From positions 1-64,000 of the forward strand of contig NZ_LMTZ01000094.1 of NCBI RefSeq assembly GCF_001456025.1: a stretch of DNA of 64,000 nucleotides. The letters are read 5' to 3'. This document shows positions 46,001 through 52,815 of this stretch, one piece after another. Made by a program: the position numbers and the translations under genes. Below the pieces are notes generated by a model. That model searched no databases and had not been told where the DNA came from. It worked only from the letters and a program-made list of their open reading frames with translations. The stretch's first letter is position 1, and the number at the start of each line of letters is the position of its first letter. Source of the stretch: Mastigocoleus testarum BC008. Its GTDB lineage: Bacteria > Cyanobacteriota > Cyanobacteriia > Cyanobacteriales > Nostocaceae.

Positions 46001-46176
46001 CAGCTATTCATACCTTTATGACAACCTGCGTCAAAGAATTATTTCTTCAACTTTACCAAGGCGATCGCGCATTGCTCCAAGAAAACCGCAATCGTATCAA
46101 GTCAGGTGTTGAATTTGCTTATCGACGCTTAGCTTTACAAGAAAAATCCCCCTCGATTAATTCCGACTGCTCGTAG
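43072..46176 (+). CDS. cas10d: Type I-D Cas10d (Csc3) large subunit with HD nuclease
   Basis: 1034 residues. The HD nuclease region is near the N-terminus: MVHVLNALL (about residue 74) and LGITLHDYDKH with the HD pair near residue 133. In type I-D this domain cuts DNA, paired with the Cas3' helicase. The rest is the Cas10-like scaffold; I see no GGDD cyclase motif, as expected for I-D. Three repeat intrusions are visible: a five-unit 15-bp repeat (NLNSANLNSANLNPAN, near residue 95-120), a dispersed palindrome at 45653 encoding ESCRDIPWNVST, and another palindrome that supplies the stop codon. The normal C-terminus could therefore have been altered. Confidence 0.93.
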   Translation: MRTLLQTLLLQTLSTDTDPILRSYIETVLPALEREFSLATALGGSETAHYQVLSLLGDQYAKDKAQKWSQSSDQSLMVHVLNALLTSWNLIPHLNSVNLNSANLNSANLNPANLNPANSLSEIEKRLLCLGITLHDYDKHCRSQVIQPPSSDNIPKILKICEELGEKLNFSLFWSEWRNYLLDIAFLAQNTQFKHGTNIIPANWLTSGYKFAINDSRRLTSPLRHLLAFGDIAVHLTDPGDIDTETGGDRLREHLRFLNINKKLVYHRLRDTVGILTNGIHNATIQFAKELDWEPILFFAQGVVYLAPNDNQTPDNVELQEFIYSQISGLLSSKMLRGEVGFKRDGKGLKAAPQTLELLTAAEIIRELPLIIAVKVANQKDPATPKRLAKLSLTESEQKFLAKGADFRADRIAEFILFAEKELLRKSPKYITWILDNLKLTNKILPEQTQLEKGGVNYGWYQAAAYYIAENSALIPEEITDKLLEIAEKLAEWAENNDLLAQHHNVTKEVLQEYLSKYLEVKGWESEESSFLSELAGYTIAKTKVAKQPICSLSSGEFISEDQMDSVVLFKPQQYSNKNSLGGGKIKRGISKIWSLEMLLRQALWGVPAGKLEEQQPIYLYIFPAYVYSPQTATAIKLLVNNIKRLNMREICKQWVSSGMSNDGLQNLNWLLDDEIESGRYHKNQQKDKYAGEDLPFMAMTYTKTLDKTLTDAWVKPAFLAITLPILLGVKVVATSSSFPLYKNDSDFKESVILDGPAGFWNLLGLSTSLRIQDLQKAIQKLLIAYSLNLDTRSSSKDPKWRDLIKTVREITTNVLNIFALANQGLRRNDSKRNPTSEEIQRYWKYAQIWVGNDDNNHESCRDIPWNVSTEDISQTNNTYQNKSGGKYLMQLMTKLVKQYRTFYQVKLGESSHTILLPLSKALEVILSVPQQIDCEDIILQGAGQLKDALERQEVYKRPLIADKSIDYTTRQAQEIAAIHTFMTTCVKELFLQLYQGDRALLQENRNRIKSGVEFAYRRLALQEKSPSINSDCS
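43353..43427 (+). repeat. In-frame 15-bp tandem repeat inside cas10d
   Basis: Five units of AAATTCTGCAAATCT with small changes, keeping the frame and encoding the pentapeptide NSANL repeatedly. It falls between the first HD-region His helix and the HD pair. Confidence 0.8.
45653..45680. repeat. Dispersed palindrome inserted inside cas10d
   Basis: 28 bp, arms GTAGAGACATTCCA / TGGAACGTCTCTAC with one mismatch that a G-to-A change explains. It belongs to the family of 32207-32234 and 46173-46200, yet lies in an open reading frame without breaking it. Confidence 0.8.
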
Positions 46177-46200
46177 AGACGTTCTATAGAACGTCTCTAC
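46173..46200. repeat. Dispersed palindrome at the 3' end of cas10d
   Basis: Perfect 28-bp palindrome (arms GTAGAGACGTTCTA / TAGAACGTCTCTAC). Bases 46174-46176 of the left arm are the TAG stop codon of cas10d. Confidence 0.85.
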
Positions 46201-46238
46201 AGAATCTGAAAAATTTAGCAACCTAAAGGAGAAAAATC

Positions 46239-47228
46239 ATGACCATATTAGAAAACCTCAAACCCAAATTTGCAAATGCTTTTCCCCGTTTAGCATCAGG
46301 GAATTATATTCACTTTATAATGCTCCGTCACAGTCAATCTTTCCCCGTATTCCAAACCGACGGAATTCTCAACACCGCACGTACCCAAGCTGGATTAGAA
46401 AATAACGAACAAATCAGCCGTTTGGTAATGTTCAAACGCAAACAAACAACACCAGAACGTCTCGCAGGAAGAGAATTACTACGTTCTTTGAATATCACCA
46501 CCCCCGATTCTGGAAATAAAGATAAATATTGCGAATATAACAGCAAAGATGCTTGTAAGAAATGTCCCGATTGTATTATCTACGGTTTTGCAATTGGTGA
46601 TAGTGGTTCGGAACGCTCCAAAGTTTACTCCGACTCAGCATTTTCTTTAACTTCCTACGAGCGATCGCACCGTAGTTTTACCTTTAATGCACCCTTTGAA
46701 GGTGGAACAATGAGTGAAGGTGGAGAAATGCGCAGTTCAATCAACGAATTGGATCATGTTTTACCAGAAATAACTTTTCCAACGGTAGAGACATTGCGAG
46801 ATTGCACTTACGAAGGTTTTCTTTATGTTTTGGGTAACTTACTGCGAACCAGACGTTATGGAGCACAAGAATCTCGTACCGGAACAATGAAAAATTATCT
46901 AGTGGGAATTGTATTTTGTGACGGGGAAATTTTTAGTAATTTACATTTTACCCAAGCCCTTTATGATGCATTAAAAAGTGATATTAATGCTCCCATTGGC
47001 GATATTTTAATTCAAGCTAACAGCGTAGCAAATAATTTACTCAATGATGAACCAGTGCGTAAAACTAATCTGATATTTGGTTCCGAATTAGAAGAGTTAA
47101 TTGGTGAAGTTAATGCAATTTATCAAGATGAAGAAAAACTTGTAGAAACAATTACAAAACTTTCCGAACAAACCAAAACTTATGCATCTTCATTTGGAGC
47201 GTTGAAGAAGAAAGCGAGAAAGAAATGA
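46239..47228 (+). CDS. csc2: Type I-D Csc2 (Cas7d) backbone subunit
   Basis: 329 residues. RAMP-type backbone protein that polymerises along the crRNA. Seen: N-terminal FPRLASGNYIHFIMLRHSQS, a zinc-binding Cys cluster (CEYNSKDACKKCPDCIIYGF), SEGGEMRSSINELDHVLPEI and a C-terminal basic tail. The Cys cluster and length agree with Csc2. A strong ribosome binding site (AAAGGAG) lies 7 bp before the ATG. The gene follows the palindrome that ends cas10d, 62 bp downstream, and is followed by a heptamer repeat array. Confidence 0.95.
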   Translation: MTILENLKPKFANAFPRLASGNYIHFIMLRHSQSFPVFQTDGILNTARTQAGLENNEQISRLVMFKRKQTTPERLAGRELLRSLNITTPDSGNKDKYCEYNSKDACKKCPDCIIYGFAIGDSGSERSKVYSDSAFSLTSYERSHRSFTFNAPFEGGTMSEGGEMRSSINELDHVLPEITFPTVETLRDCTYEGFLYVLGNLLRTRRYGAQESRTGTMKNYLVGIVFCDGEIFSNLHFTQALYDALKSDINAPIGDILIQANSVANNLLNDEPVRKTNLIFGSELEELIGEVNAIYQDEEKLVETITKLSEQTKTYASSFGALKKKARKK

Positions 47229-47349
47229 GTAATGAGTAATAAGTAATGAGTAACGAGTAATGAGTTACTTGTTGGTTAAATCTATTAGTCATCAACTGAT
47301 AACTGATAACTGATAACTGATAACTGATAACTGATAACTGATAACTGAT
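47228..47349. repeat. Two heptamer tandem repeats between csc2 and csc1
   Basis: First a degenerate GAGTAAT array (47228-47264), then eight exact units of AACTGAT at 47294-47349. The second array ends 2 bp before the csc1 ATG and so replaces the normal ribosome binding site. Confidence 0.9.
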
Positions 47350-47351
47350 TT

Positions 47352-48128
47352 ATGCCTTTATATCACTGTCTTTTAACCCTGCACGATAATGTATTTTTCG
47401 CAACTAGAGAAATGGGGATTCTCTATGAGACAGAAAAATATTTACATAATTGGGCGTTAAGTTTTGCATTATTTAATGTTGATTATATTCCCCATTCCTA
47501 TCGCCTTTATGGAGAAAAAGCACAAAAACCAACTTATTTAGACGATAAATCAGAGCAAAATTTATTACATCTAAATCAAGCCAAAATTTACGTTTTTCCA
47601 GCACAACCGATAGTCTGGTCTTATCAAGTCAATACTTTTAAAGCTGCTCAGGTTGCATATTATGGAAAATCAAAACAATTTGGAGATAAAGGAGCCGATA
47701 AAAATTATCCCATTAATTATGGCAGAGCTAAAGAATTAGCAGTTGGTAGTAAATATCGTACCTATATTATTGCACCCGAGCGCATTACAATTCCTCAATG
47801 GATTCGTTTAGGTAAATGGTCAGCAAAAGTTAAGGTCGAAAGCATAAAAATACCTGATTCTGTGATCAAAAAATCTTCAGGTGATTATACTTGTTCCCAT
47901 CCTTTAAATCCTCTAGATTTATCTAATGATACTGATTTAATTCTATACAATCGAATTGTAATGCCACCTGTAAGTTTAATAAGTCAAGCAAGACTTTCAG
48001 GAGAATATTTTCAATCTATTGATAATCAGGAATGGCAAAATTTAAAAAGAGCAAATCCTCAATTACCAAATCAATTCCGTTTACCGAGGGGAACCTTATA
48101 TGGAGCAAAAAATCTCATCGCAGCCTGA
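47352..48128 (+). CDS. csc1: Type I-D Csc1 (Cas5d) subunit
   Basis: 258 residues. Cas5-like RAMP that caps the 5' end of the crRNA in the Cascade complex. Recognised by MPLYHCLLTLHDNVFFATRE, VDYIPHSYRLYGEKAQ and the C-terminal FRLPRGTLYGAKNLIAA. The start codon follows the heptamer repeat directly, with no ribosome binding site visible. It overlaps the start of cas6 by 29 bp, so cas6 is likely translated by coupling. Confidence 0.92.
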   Translation: MPLYHCLLTLHDNVFFATREMGILYETEKYLHNWALSFALFNVDYIPHSYRLYGEKAQKPTYLDDKSEQNLLHLNQAKIYVFPAQPIVWSYQVNTFKAAQVAYYGKSKQFGDKGADKNYPINYGRAKELAVGSKYRTYIIAPERITIPQWIRLGKWSAKVKVESIKIPDSVIKKSSGDYTCSHPLNPLDLSNDTDLILYNRIVMPPVSLISQARLSGEYFQSIDNQEWQNLKRANPQLPNQFRLPRGTLYGAKNLIAA

Positions 48129-48903
48129 TAAATCTTCAAATTTGCATTCATTAGTAGTAGAATTAGCAGCTGCAGAAAGAGGTAAATTTTCACCAACTCT
48201 TTCCAGAGCACTCCATGCTTTGGTATTGCGATGGTTGCATCTTGGTTCTCCGGAAGTTGCAGAATTTGTTCATAATACCCAGACCTCCCCCATTGGTATA
48301 TCAAGATTACTAGGTAATCGTCGCCCTAAAGGAACTCAACCGGGAGATATATTTTATTTCCGAATTAGTCTTTTAGATGGTAATTTAATTGCACCTTTAT
48401 TAAAAGGTTTAGAACAACAGGAAAGACAACCGGTAATTCTGGCAAAATTTTCCTTCATAATTCGGAATATCTACACCTTACCGGGAACTCATACTCTAGT
48501 AGAAGCAACTAATTATGGTGCGATATCTAAAAACTCCAATTCTACAGATATTCAACTAACCTTTTTCTCACCTACAAGTTTCAAACAACTTCAAAATATC
48601 CAAACATTTCCTTTACCCGAATTAGTGTTTAATTCCTTGCATAGACGTTGGAATCACTTTGCACCAAACGAGTACAAATTTCCTTCTGTGGAATGGATGG
48701 GATTAGTATCTGCTTACGAACTCAAAACCCACGCACTCAGAATGGAAGGTGGTGCAGAAATTGGCGCTCAAGGTTGGGTTCGTTATCGCTTTCGGGATGA
48801 GGAACAAGCCAAAATAGCTTCAGTTCTCGCTCATTTCGCTTTCTTCTCAGGAGTAGGACGGAAAACCTCAATGGGAATGGGACAGACGAGGATTGGGGGT
48901 TAG
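48100..48903 (+). CDS. cas6: Cas6 endoribonuclease of the type I-D locus
   Basis: 267 residues with the Cas6 layout: LHSLVVELAAAERGKFSPTL near the N-terminus, LTFFSPTSFKQL, FPLPELVFNSLHRRWNHF and the glycine-rich loop FSGVGRKTSMGMGQTRIGG at the C-terminus. It cuts pre-crRNA in the repeat; the hairpin ATCCCG/CGGGAT of both arrays is its likely target. Normal length, unlike the orphan Cas6-HTH at 9424. The ATG lies inside csc1, with GAGGGGAACC upstream acting as a possible ribosome binding site. Confidence 0.93.
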   Translation: MEQKISSQPDKSSNLHSLVVELAAAERGKFSPTLSRALHALVLRWLHLGSPEVAEFVHNTQTSPIGISRLLGNRRPKGTQPGDIFYFRISLLDGNLIAPLLKGLEQQERQPVILAKFSFIIRNIYTLPGTHTLVEATNYGAISKNSNSTDIQLTFFSPTSFKQLQNIQTFPLPELVFNSLHRRWNHFAPNEYKFPSVEWMGLVSAYELKTHALRMEGGAEIGAQGWVRYRFRDEEQAKIASVLAHFAFFSGVGRKTSMGMGQTRIGG

Positions 48904-48970
48904 GGATTGGCGATTGGGATTCAATACAAACAGCAAAATAAAAACTAGTATATAGAATGGTGTGAGGTTT

Positions 48971-49018
48971 AATCAAACTTAGAACTAATCAAACTTAGAA
49001 CTAATCAAACTTAGAACT
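48971..49018. repeat. Three 16-bp direct repeats upstream of an antitoxin gene
   Basis: Three exact, head-to-tail copies of AATCAAACTTAGAACT. They end 46 bp before the preferred antitoxin start and could be its operator or simply a tandem repeat; a related AATAAAACTTAGAAC occurs before cas4 at about 49931. Confidence 0.7.
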
Positions 49019-49064
49019 AATTGAGTGCGATAAATTAGTTATAGTGACTTGTCTTGTGGTAAAT

Positions 49065-49337
49065 ATGGTTTGGACAATTGAAGAAGCTCAACAAAAACTA
49101 AATGAACTAATTAATGCTGCCAGCCTTGAACCCCAAATGATTTATAATCAGGAGCAACCTATAGCAGCAATTGTAGAAGCTCAATTATTTCAGGAATTTC
49201 TTAACTGGCGTAATCTGCAAAAAAAATCTTCAATAGCTGATGCTTTTGCACAATTGCGTGAAATTTGTAGCGAAGAAAATTACACCTTAGAGATTCCTGA
49301 ACGTCAAGATCGTTCAAATCCTTTTATTGATGACTGA
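49065..49337 (+). CDS. Phd/YefM-like antitoxin inside the cas cluster
   Basis: 90 residues. N-terminal TIEEAQQKLNELINAASLEP, then PQMIYNQEQPIAAIVEAQLF, the Phd/YefM beta-strand pattern, and a polar C-terminal tail ending DRSNPFIDD. The longer frame begins 21 bp upstream, but the ATG at 49065 matches the family start. The antitoxin is intact, 8 bp before the toxin gene, which is broken. It separates the effector genes (cas3'-cas6) from the adaptation genes (cas4-cas1-cas2). Confidence 0.78.
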   Translation: MVWTIEEAQQKLNELINAASLEPQMIYNQEQPIAAIVEAQLFQEFLNWRNLQKKSSIADAFAQLREICSEENYTLEIPERQDRSNPFIDD

Positions 49338-49345
49338 CAATATTC

Positions 49346-49744
49346 ATGACTTTTCTCTGTGATACTAATATTATTAGTGAACTAGCACGTCCTAAACCTA
49401 ATTCTGGAGTCCTGAGTTGGAGTGCAAAGGTCTCATCAATTAATTTGAGTGTTATCACAGTCGAAGAAATTTGCTATGGTTTAGCTGCTAAACCAAATCC
49501 AAGAATCGAACAATGGTTTGAGCAATTCCTGGGAAACTACTGTAGTATCGTTCCCATTACGGTAAATATTGCAAAATTATCTGGTAAATTATGAGGTGAT
49601 TTAAGGAGTCAAGGAAAGCAACGCACGCAAGCAGATATTCTTATTGCTGCAACTGCTAAGACTCATAATCTCACACTGGTAACTCGTAATGTCCGTGATT
49701 TTGAAAGTTGTGATATAGATATCTTCAATCCTTTTACTTCCTAA
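49346..49744 (+). pseudogene. VapC toxin gene interrupted by a nonsense codon
   Basis: The frame encodes a complete PIN protein (FLCDTNIISELARPKPNSGV, then after the break RTQADILIAATAKTHNLTLV and TRNVRDFESCDIDIFNPF) but has TGA at 49592-49594. Homologous proteins usually have Arg at that spot (KLRGDLRSQ), so a single CGA-to-TGA change explains the break. The truncated product would lack two of the PIN acidic residues and should be inactive unless the stop is read through. Confidence 0.8.
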
Positions 49745-49819
49745 AATCAAGAATTATAAGTAAGTAGGCAAGAAAAAAGTAAACTATCTAAAGAAATATA
49801 AGATAATCGTATTTGGCTC

Positions 49820-49850
49820 GTAGTAGCGCTTTAGCGCTATTACAAACAAG
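49820..49850. repeat. Partial MITE-core hairpin
   Basis: GTAGTAGCGCTTTAGCGCTATTAC resembles the internal hairpin of the MITE-like elements at 806, 8739 and 33857 but lacks their terminal repeats. It lies between the broken toxin gene and cas4. Confidence 0.5.
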
Positions 49851-50007
49851 TTATGATTTTTCTTACTAACCTACTTAAATTGGGTTTATAGTAGCACTTC
49901 CACAGCCCAGCAATCCTATAAGACTTAAACCTAATAAAACTTAGAACATGATGTTTTTGGAGTCGAAAATTTTTGACTCCCCATTCCCTTCTAATAAAAC
50001 CAAAAAA

Positions 50008-50592
50008 ATGAACGAACAAAATTATCTTCCCCTTGCATATTTAAATGCTTGGGAATATTGTCCGCGTCGATTTTATCTGGAATATCAGTTAGGAGAAAAT
50101 GCAGATAACGAACATATTATTCTTGGTCGCCACTTACACCGCAATATTAATAATGAAGGTACATATCTCGAAGGAGATACGATTATCTATCGTCAACAAT
50201 GGGTATGGAGTAATCGCCTTTTCATTAACGGTATTATCGATGCGGTCGAACAACAAGATGACGAACTAATACCCCTTGAATACAAAAAGGGAAAAATGAA
50301 CAATCATCTCAATGACCATTTTCAACTTTGTGGTGCGGCTTTATGTTTGGAAGAACGCACTGGTAAAACTATTACCAACGGCGAAATTTTCTATCACGCT
50401 AACCGTCGTCGTGAACGAGTTAAATTTACCACAACTCTACGTCAGGCTACTGAAGAGGCTATTCAAGCAGCCAAGGAAGCTTTGAAAAAACCGATTCCAA
50501 AACCTATCAACCATCCAAAAAAATGTCGGGACTGTAGTCTCAAAGGTATTTGTTTACCAAAAGAAGTTAAACAATTAAGTTATCAAGTCTAA
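50008..50592 (+). CDS. cas4: Cas4 nuclease
   Basis: About 194 residues. RecB-family exonuclease that trims prespacers for integration. Seen: LNAWEYCPRRFYLEYQ (first iron-sulphur Cys), HLHRNINNEG, NGIIDAV and PLEYKKGK (metal-binding motifs) and the C-terminal Cys set CRDCSLKGIC. The frame is open for 60 bp further upstream, but the ATG at 50008 fits the family start. It begins the adaptation module, followed 20 bp later by cas1. Confidence 0.93.
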   Translation: MNEQNYLPLAYLNAWEYCPRRFYLEYQLGENADNEHIILGRHLHRNINNEGTYLEGDTIIYRQQWVWSNRLFINGIIDAVEQQDDELIPLEYKKGKMNNHLNDHFQLCGAALCLEERTGKTITNGEIFYHANRRRERVKFTTTLRQATEEAIQAAKEALKKPIPKPINHPKKCRDCSLKGICLPKEVKQLSYQV

Positions 50593-50612
50593 TAAGTTCT
50601 CAGGTCTAAATT

Positions 50613-51590
50613 ATGTCCGTACTTTATGTAACTCAACCAGAAGCTGTTTTAAGTAAAACTCACGAAGCATTTAAAGTCGCACTCAAGCAATCTGATGGTA
50701 GTTGGAAAAAACATTCCGTACCCGCTCAAACTGTTGAAGAAGTTATTTTGATGGGTAACCCACAAGTCACCGGAGATGCTTTAGTTTATGCTTTAGAATT
50801 GGGAATGCCGGTTCATTACCTGTCTTATTTTGGTAAACACTTAGGCTCTACACTCCCTGCTTATTCCCGCAACGGTCAATTAAGACTGGCTCAATATGCT
50901 GCACATTGCGATCGCTCGCGCAAACTAGAAATCGCTCAAACTATTGTTACTGGGAAAATTCACAATCAACATAGTGTTCTTTACCGCTATGACCAAAAAG
51001 ATAATCCCCTCAAAAATAGAAAAAAATTAGTTCCAGAACAAACCACTCTTGATGAAGTTAGAGGTGTTGAAGGTTTAGCCGCAAGAGAATATTTTGCTTG
51101 TTGGTCAGCAATACTACCCGACAAATGGTCATTTACCGGTAGAAATCGCCGACCACCTACGGACCCTATTAATGCTTTACTGGGTTTTGCTTATGGACTT
51201 TTACGAGTTCAAGTCACAGCAGCAGTGCACGTAGCAGGTTTGGATCCTTATATCGGTTGTTTACATGAAACGACTCGTGGTCAACCTGCAATGGTATTAG
51301 ATTTGATGGAAGAATTCCGTCCCCTTGTTGCTGATAGTTTAATTTTTGCAGTTATCAAACATAAAGAAATCAAGCCGGATGATTTTACTGAAAGCTTGGG
51401 TGCATATCGTCTTTCTGATAAAGGACGTAAAAACTTTCTTCAAGCATGGGAACGCAAAATGAATGATGAATTTAAACACCCAAATTTTGGTTATCGATGT
51501 AATTACAGACGTGCGATTGAGTTGCAAGCACGTTTATTCAGTCGTCATTTGCAGGAAGGTCTTCCCTACAAACCATTTATACGCCGATGA
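50613..51590 (+). CDS. cas1: Cas1 integrase
   Basis: 325 residues, the usual length. Catalytic metal residues are visible: Glu in RGVEGLAAREYFACW, His in YIGCLHETTRGQPAM and the acidic DLMEEFRP. N-terminal beta-sandwich MSVLYVTQPEAVLSKTHEAF. Cas1 with Cas2 inserts new spacers beside the leader. The stop overlaps the cas2 start by 4 bp. Confidence 0.97.
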   Translation: MSVLYVTQPEAVLSKTHEAFKVALKQSDGSWKKHSVPAQTVEEVILMGNPQVTGDALVYALELGMPVHYLSYFGKHLGSTLPAYSRNGQLRLAQYAAHCDRSRKLEIAQTIVTGKIHNQHSVLYRYDQKDNPLKNRKKLVPEQTTLDEVRGVEGLAAREYFACWSAILPDKWSFTGRNRRPPTDPINALLGFAYGLLRVQVTAAVHVAGLDPYIGCLHETTRGQPAMVLDLMEEFRPLVADSLIFAVIKHKEIKPDDFTESLGAYRLSDKGRKNFLQAWERKMNDEFKHPNFGYRCNYRRAIELQARLFSRHLQEGLPYKPFIRR

Positions 51591-51880
51591 AAAAGCTATT
51601 TTATTTAATTATTTACGATTTACCCGACACAAAGGCAGCTAATAAACGCCGTACGAGATTACACAAATTGCTTTCTGGTTATGGGAAATGGACTCAATAT
51701 AGTGTTTTTGAGTGTTTTTTAACCAAGTTGCAGTTTACCAAACTTCAGGTGAAAATAGAGAAGTTGATTAAGCAGCAGGAAGATTCGGTACGAATATACG
51801 TATTAGATGCTTTTGCTGTACGTAATACGATCGCTTATGGATCGGAGCAGCCGAAACATAATGAAACAATCATTTTGTGA
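51587..51880 (+). CDS. cas2: Cas2 adaptation protein
   Basis: 97 residues. Ferredoxin-like fold with the metal-binding Asp in LIIYDLPDTKAANKRR and LLSGYGKWTQYSVFECFL, then VRIYVLDA. It dimerises between two Cas1 dimers. Its end lies 17 bp before the leader of array 2, and it completes the cas cluster. Confidence 0.96.
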   Translation: MKKLFYLIIYDLPDTKAANKRRTRLHKLLSGYGKWTQYSVFECFLTKLQFTKLQVKIEKLIKQQEDSVRIYVLDAFAVRNTIAYGSEQPKHNETIIL

Positions 51881-51897
51881 CTTTCTGCTACACTTAT

Positions 51898-52087
51898 TTT
51901 TGACGGGAGAAAGCGAGGTCGAAAACCCTGGTGCCCCGTCAAAACGTCAGAACCTTGACAATTCAATAGTTTCAGAGTTTTGCTGCGAGGTGTTTCATAG
52001 TTTTGCGATCGCTGTAATGGAGTTTTTAAATTCCCCCAGCAAAATCGGTTATGAAAATACCTTTATTATTAGGTTCTGGATGACGGA
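51898..52087 (+). promoter_or_regulatory. Leader of CRISPR array 2
   Basis: 190 bp homologous to the array 1 leader (inverted): TTTGACGGGAGAAAGCGAGG, AACCCTGG, CAGAACCTTGACAATTCAAT, ATTCCCCCAGCAAAATCGGT and the end GGTTCTGGATGACGGA. It includes a GCGATCGC octamer. It abuts the first repeat. Confidence 0.85.
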
Positions 52088-52775
52088 GTTTCTAATTACT
52101 TAATCCCGCTTGCGGGATTGAAACTTTACAGGATTCTCAAGCTATCTAAGCCTTCATTAGGTTTCTAATTACTTAATCCCGCTTGCGGGATTGAAACAAA
52201 CTCTTCAAATATACCAATAATCTCACCTTGAGTTTCTAATTACTTAATCCCGCTTGCGGGATTGAAACATCGGTTTTTCAGGATACCTAGGATTAGATAT
52301 TTACGTTTCTAATTACTTAATCCCGCTTGCGGGATTGAAACACTCTCTCCTGGCCATTCTTTCTCCGACGGTTTACCGTTTCTAATTACTTAATCCCGCT
52401 TGCGGGATTGAAACAACGGTTTAGTGATCGCCATATAAAGAAAGGCGGTAGTTTCTAATTACTTAATCCCGCTTGCGGGATTGAAACCGAGCAATGGCCT
52501 TTGCCCCCATACCAGCCCCAAGTTTCTAATTACTTAATCCCGCTTGCGGGATTGAAACTTCTGAGTTCCACGGCTCAGAAAATACGTAGTTAGGGTTTCT
52601 AATTACTTAATCCCGCTTGCGGGATTGAAACTGTATTGTTTATATCTTTAGACTTTATTGAAGTCCAGTTTCTAATTACTTAATCCCGCTTGCGGGATTG
52701 AAACCCGCCATTATTCGCTCGGTTGCCATTAACTGGGAGTTTCTAATTACTTAATCCTGGAAACAGGATTGAAAT
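52088..52775 (+). CRISPR. CRISPR array 2, 10 repeats and 9 spacers
   Basis: Repeats of 37 bp starting GTTTCTAATTACTTAATCCC and ending GCTTGCGGGATTGAAAC recur every 71-73 bp, with spacers of about 34-37 bp. The last copy (52739-52775) is diverged: its stem is ATCCTG...CAGGAT with a GAAA loop and it ends in T, marking the leader-distal end. Directly follows the cas genes; crRNA strand plus. Confidence 0.98.
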
Positions 52776-52815
52776 ATCTCTCACCTGTTCCCCGTTCCCT
52801 GTTCCCCGTTCACCC

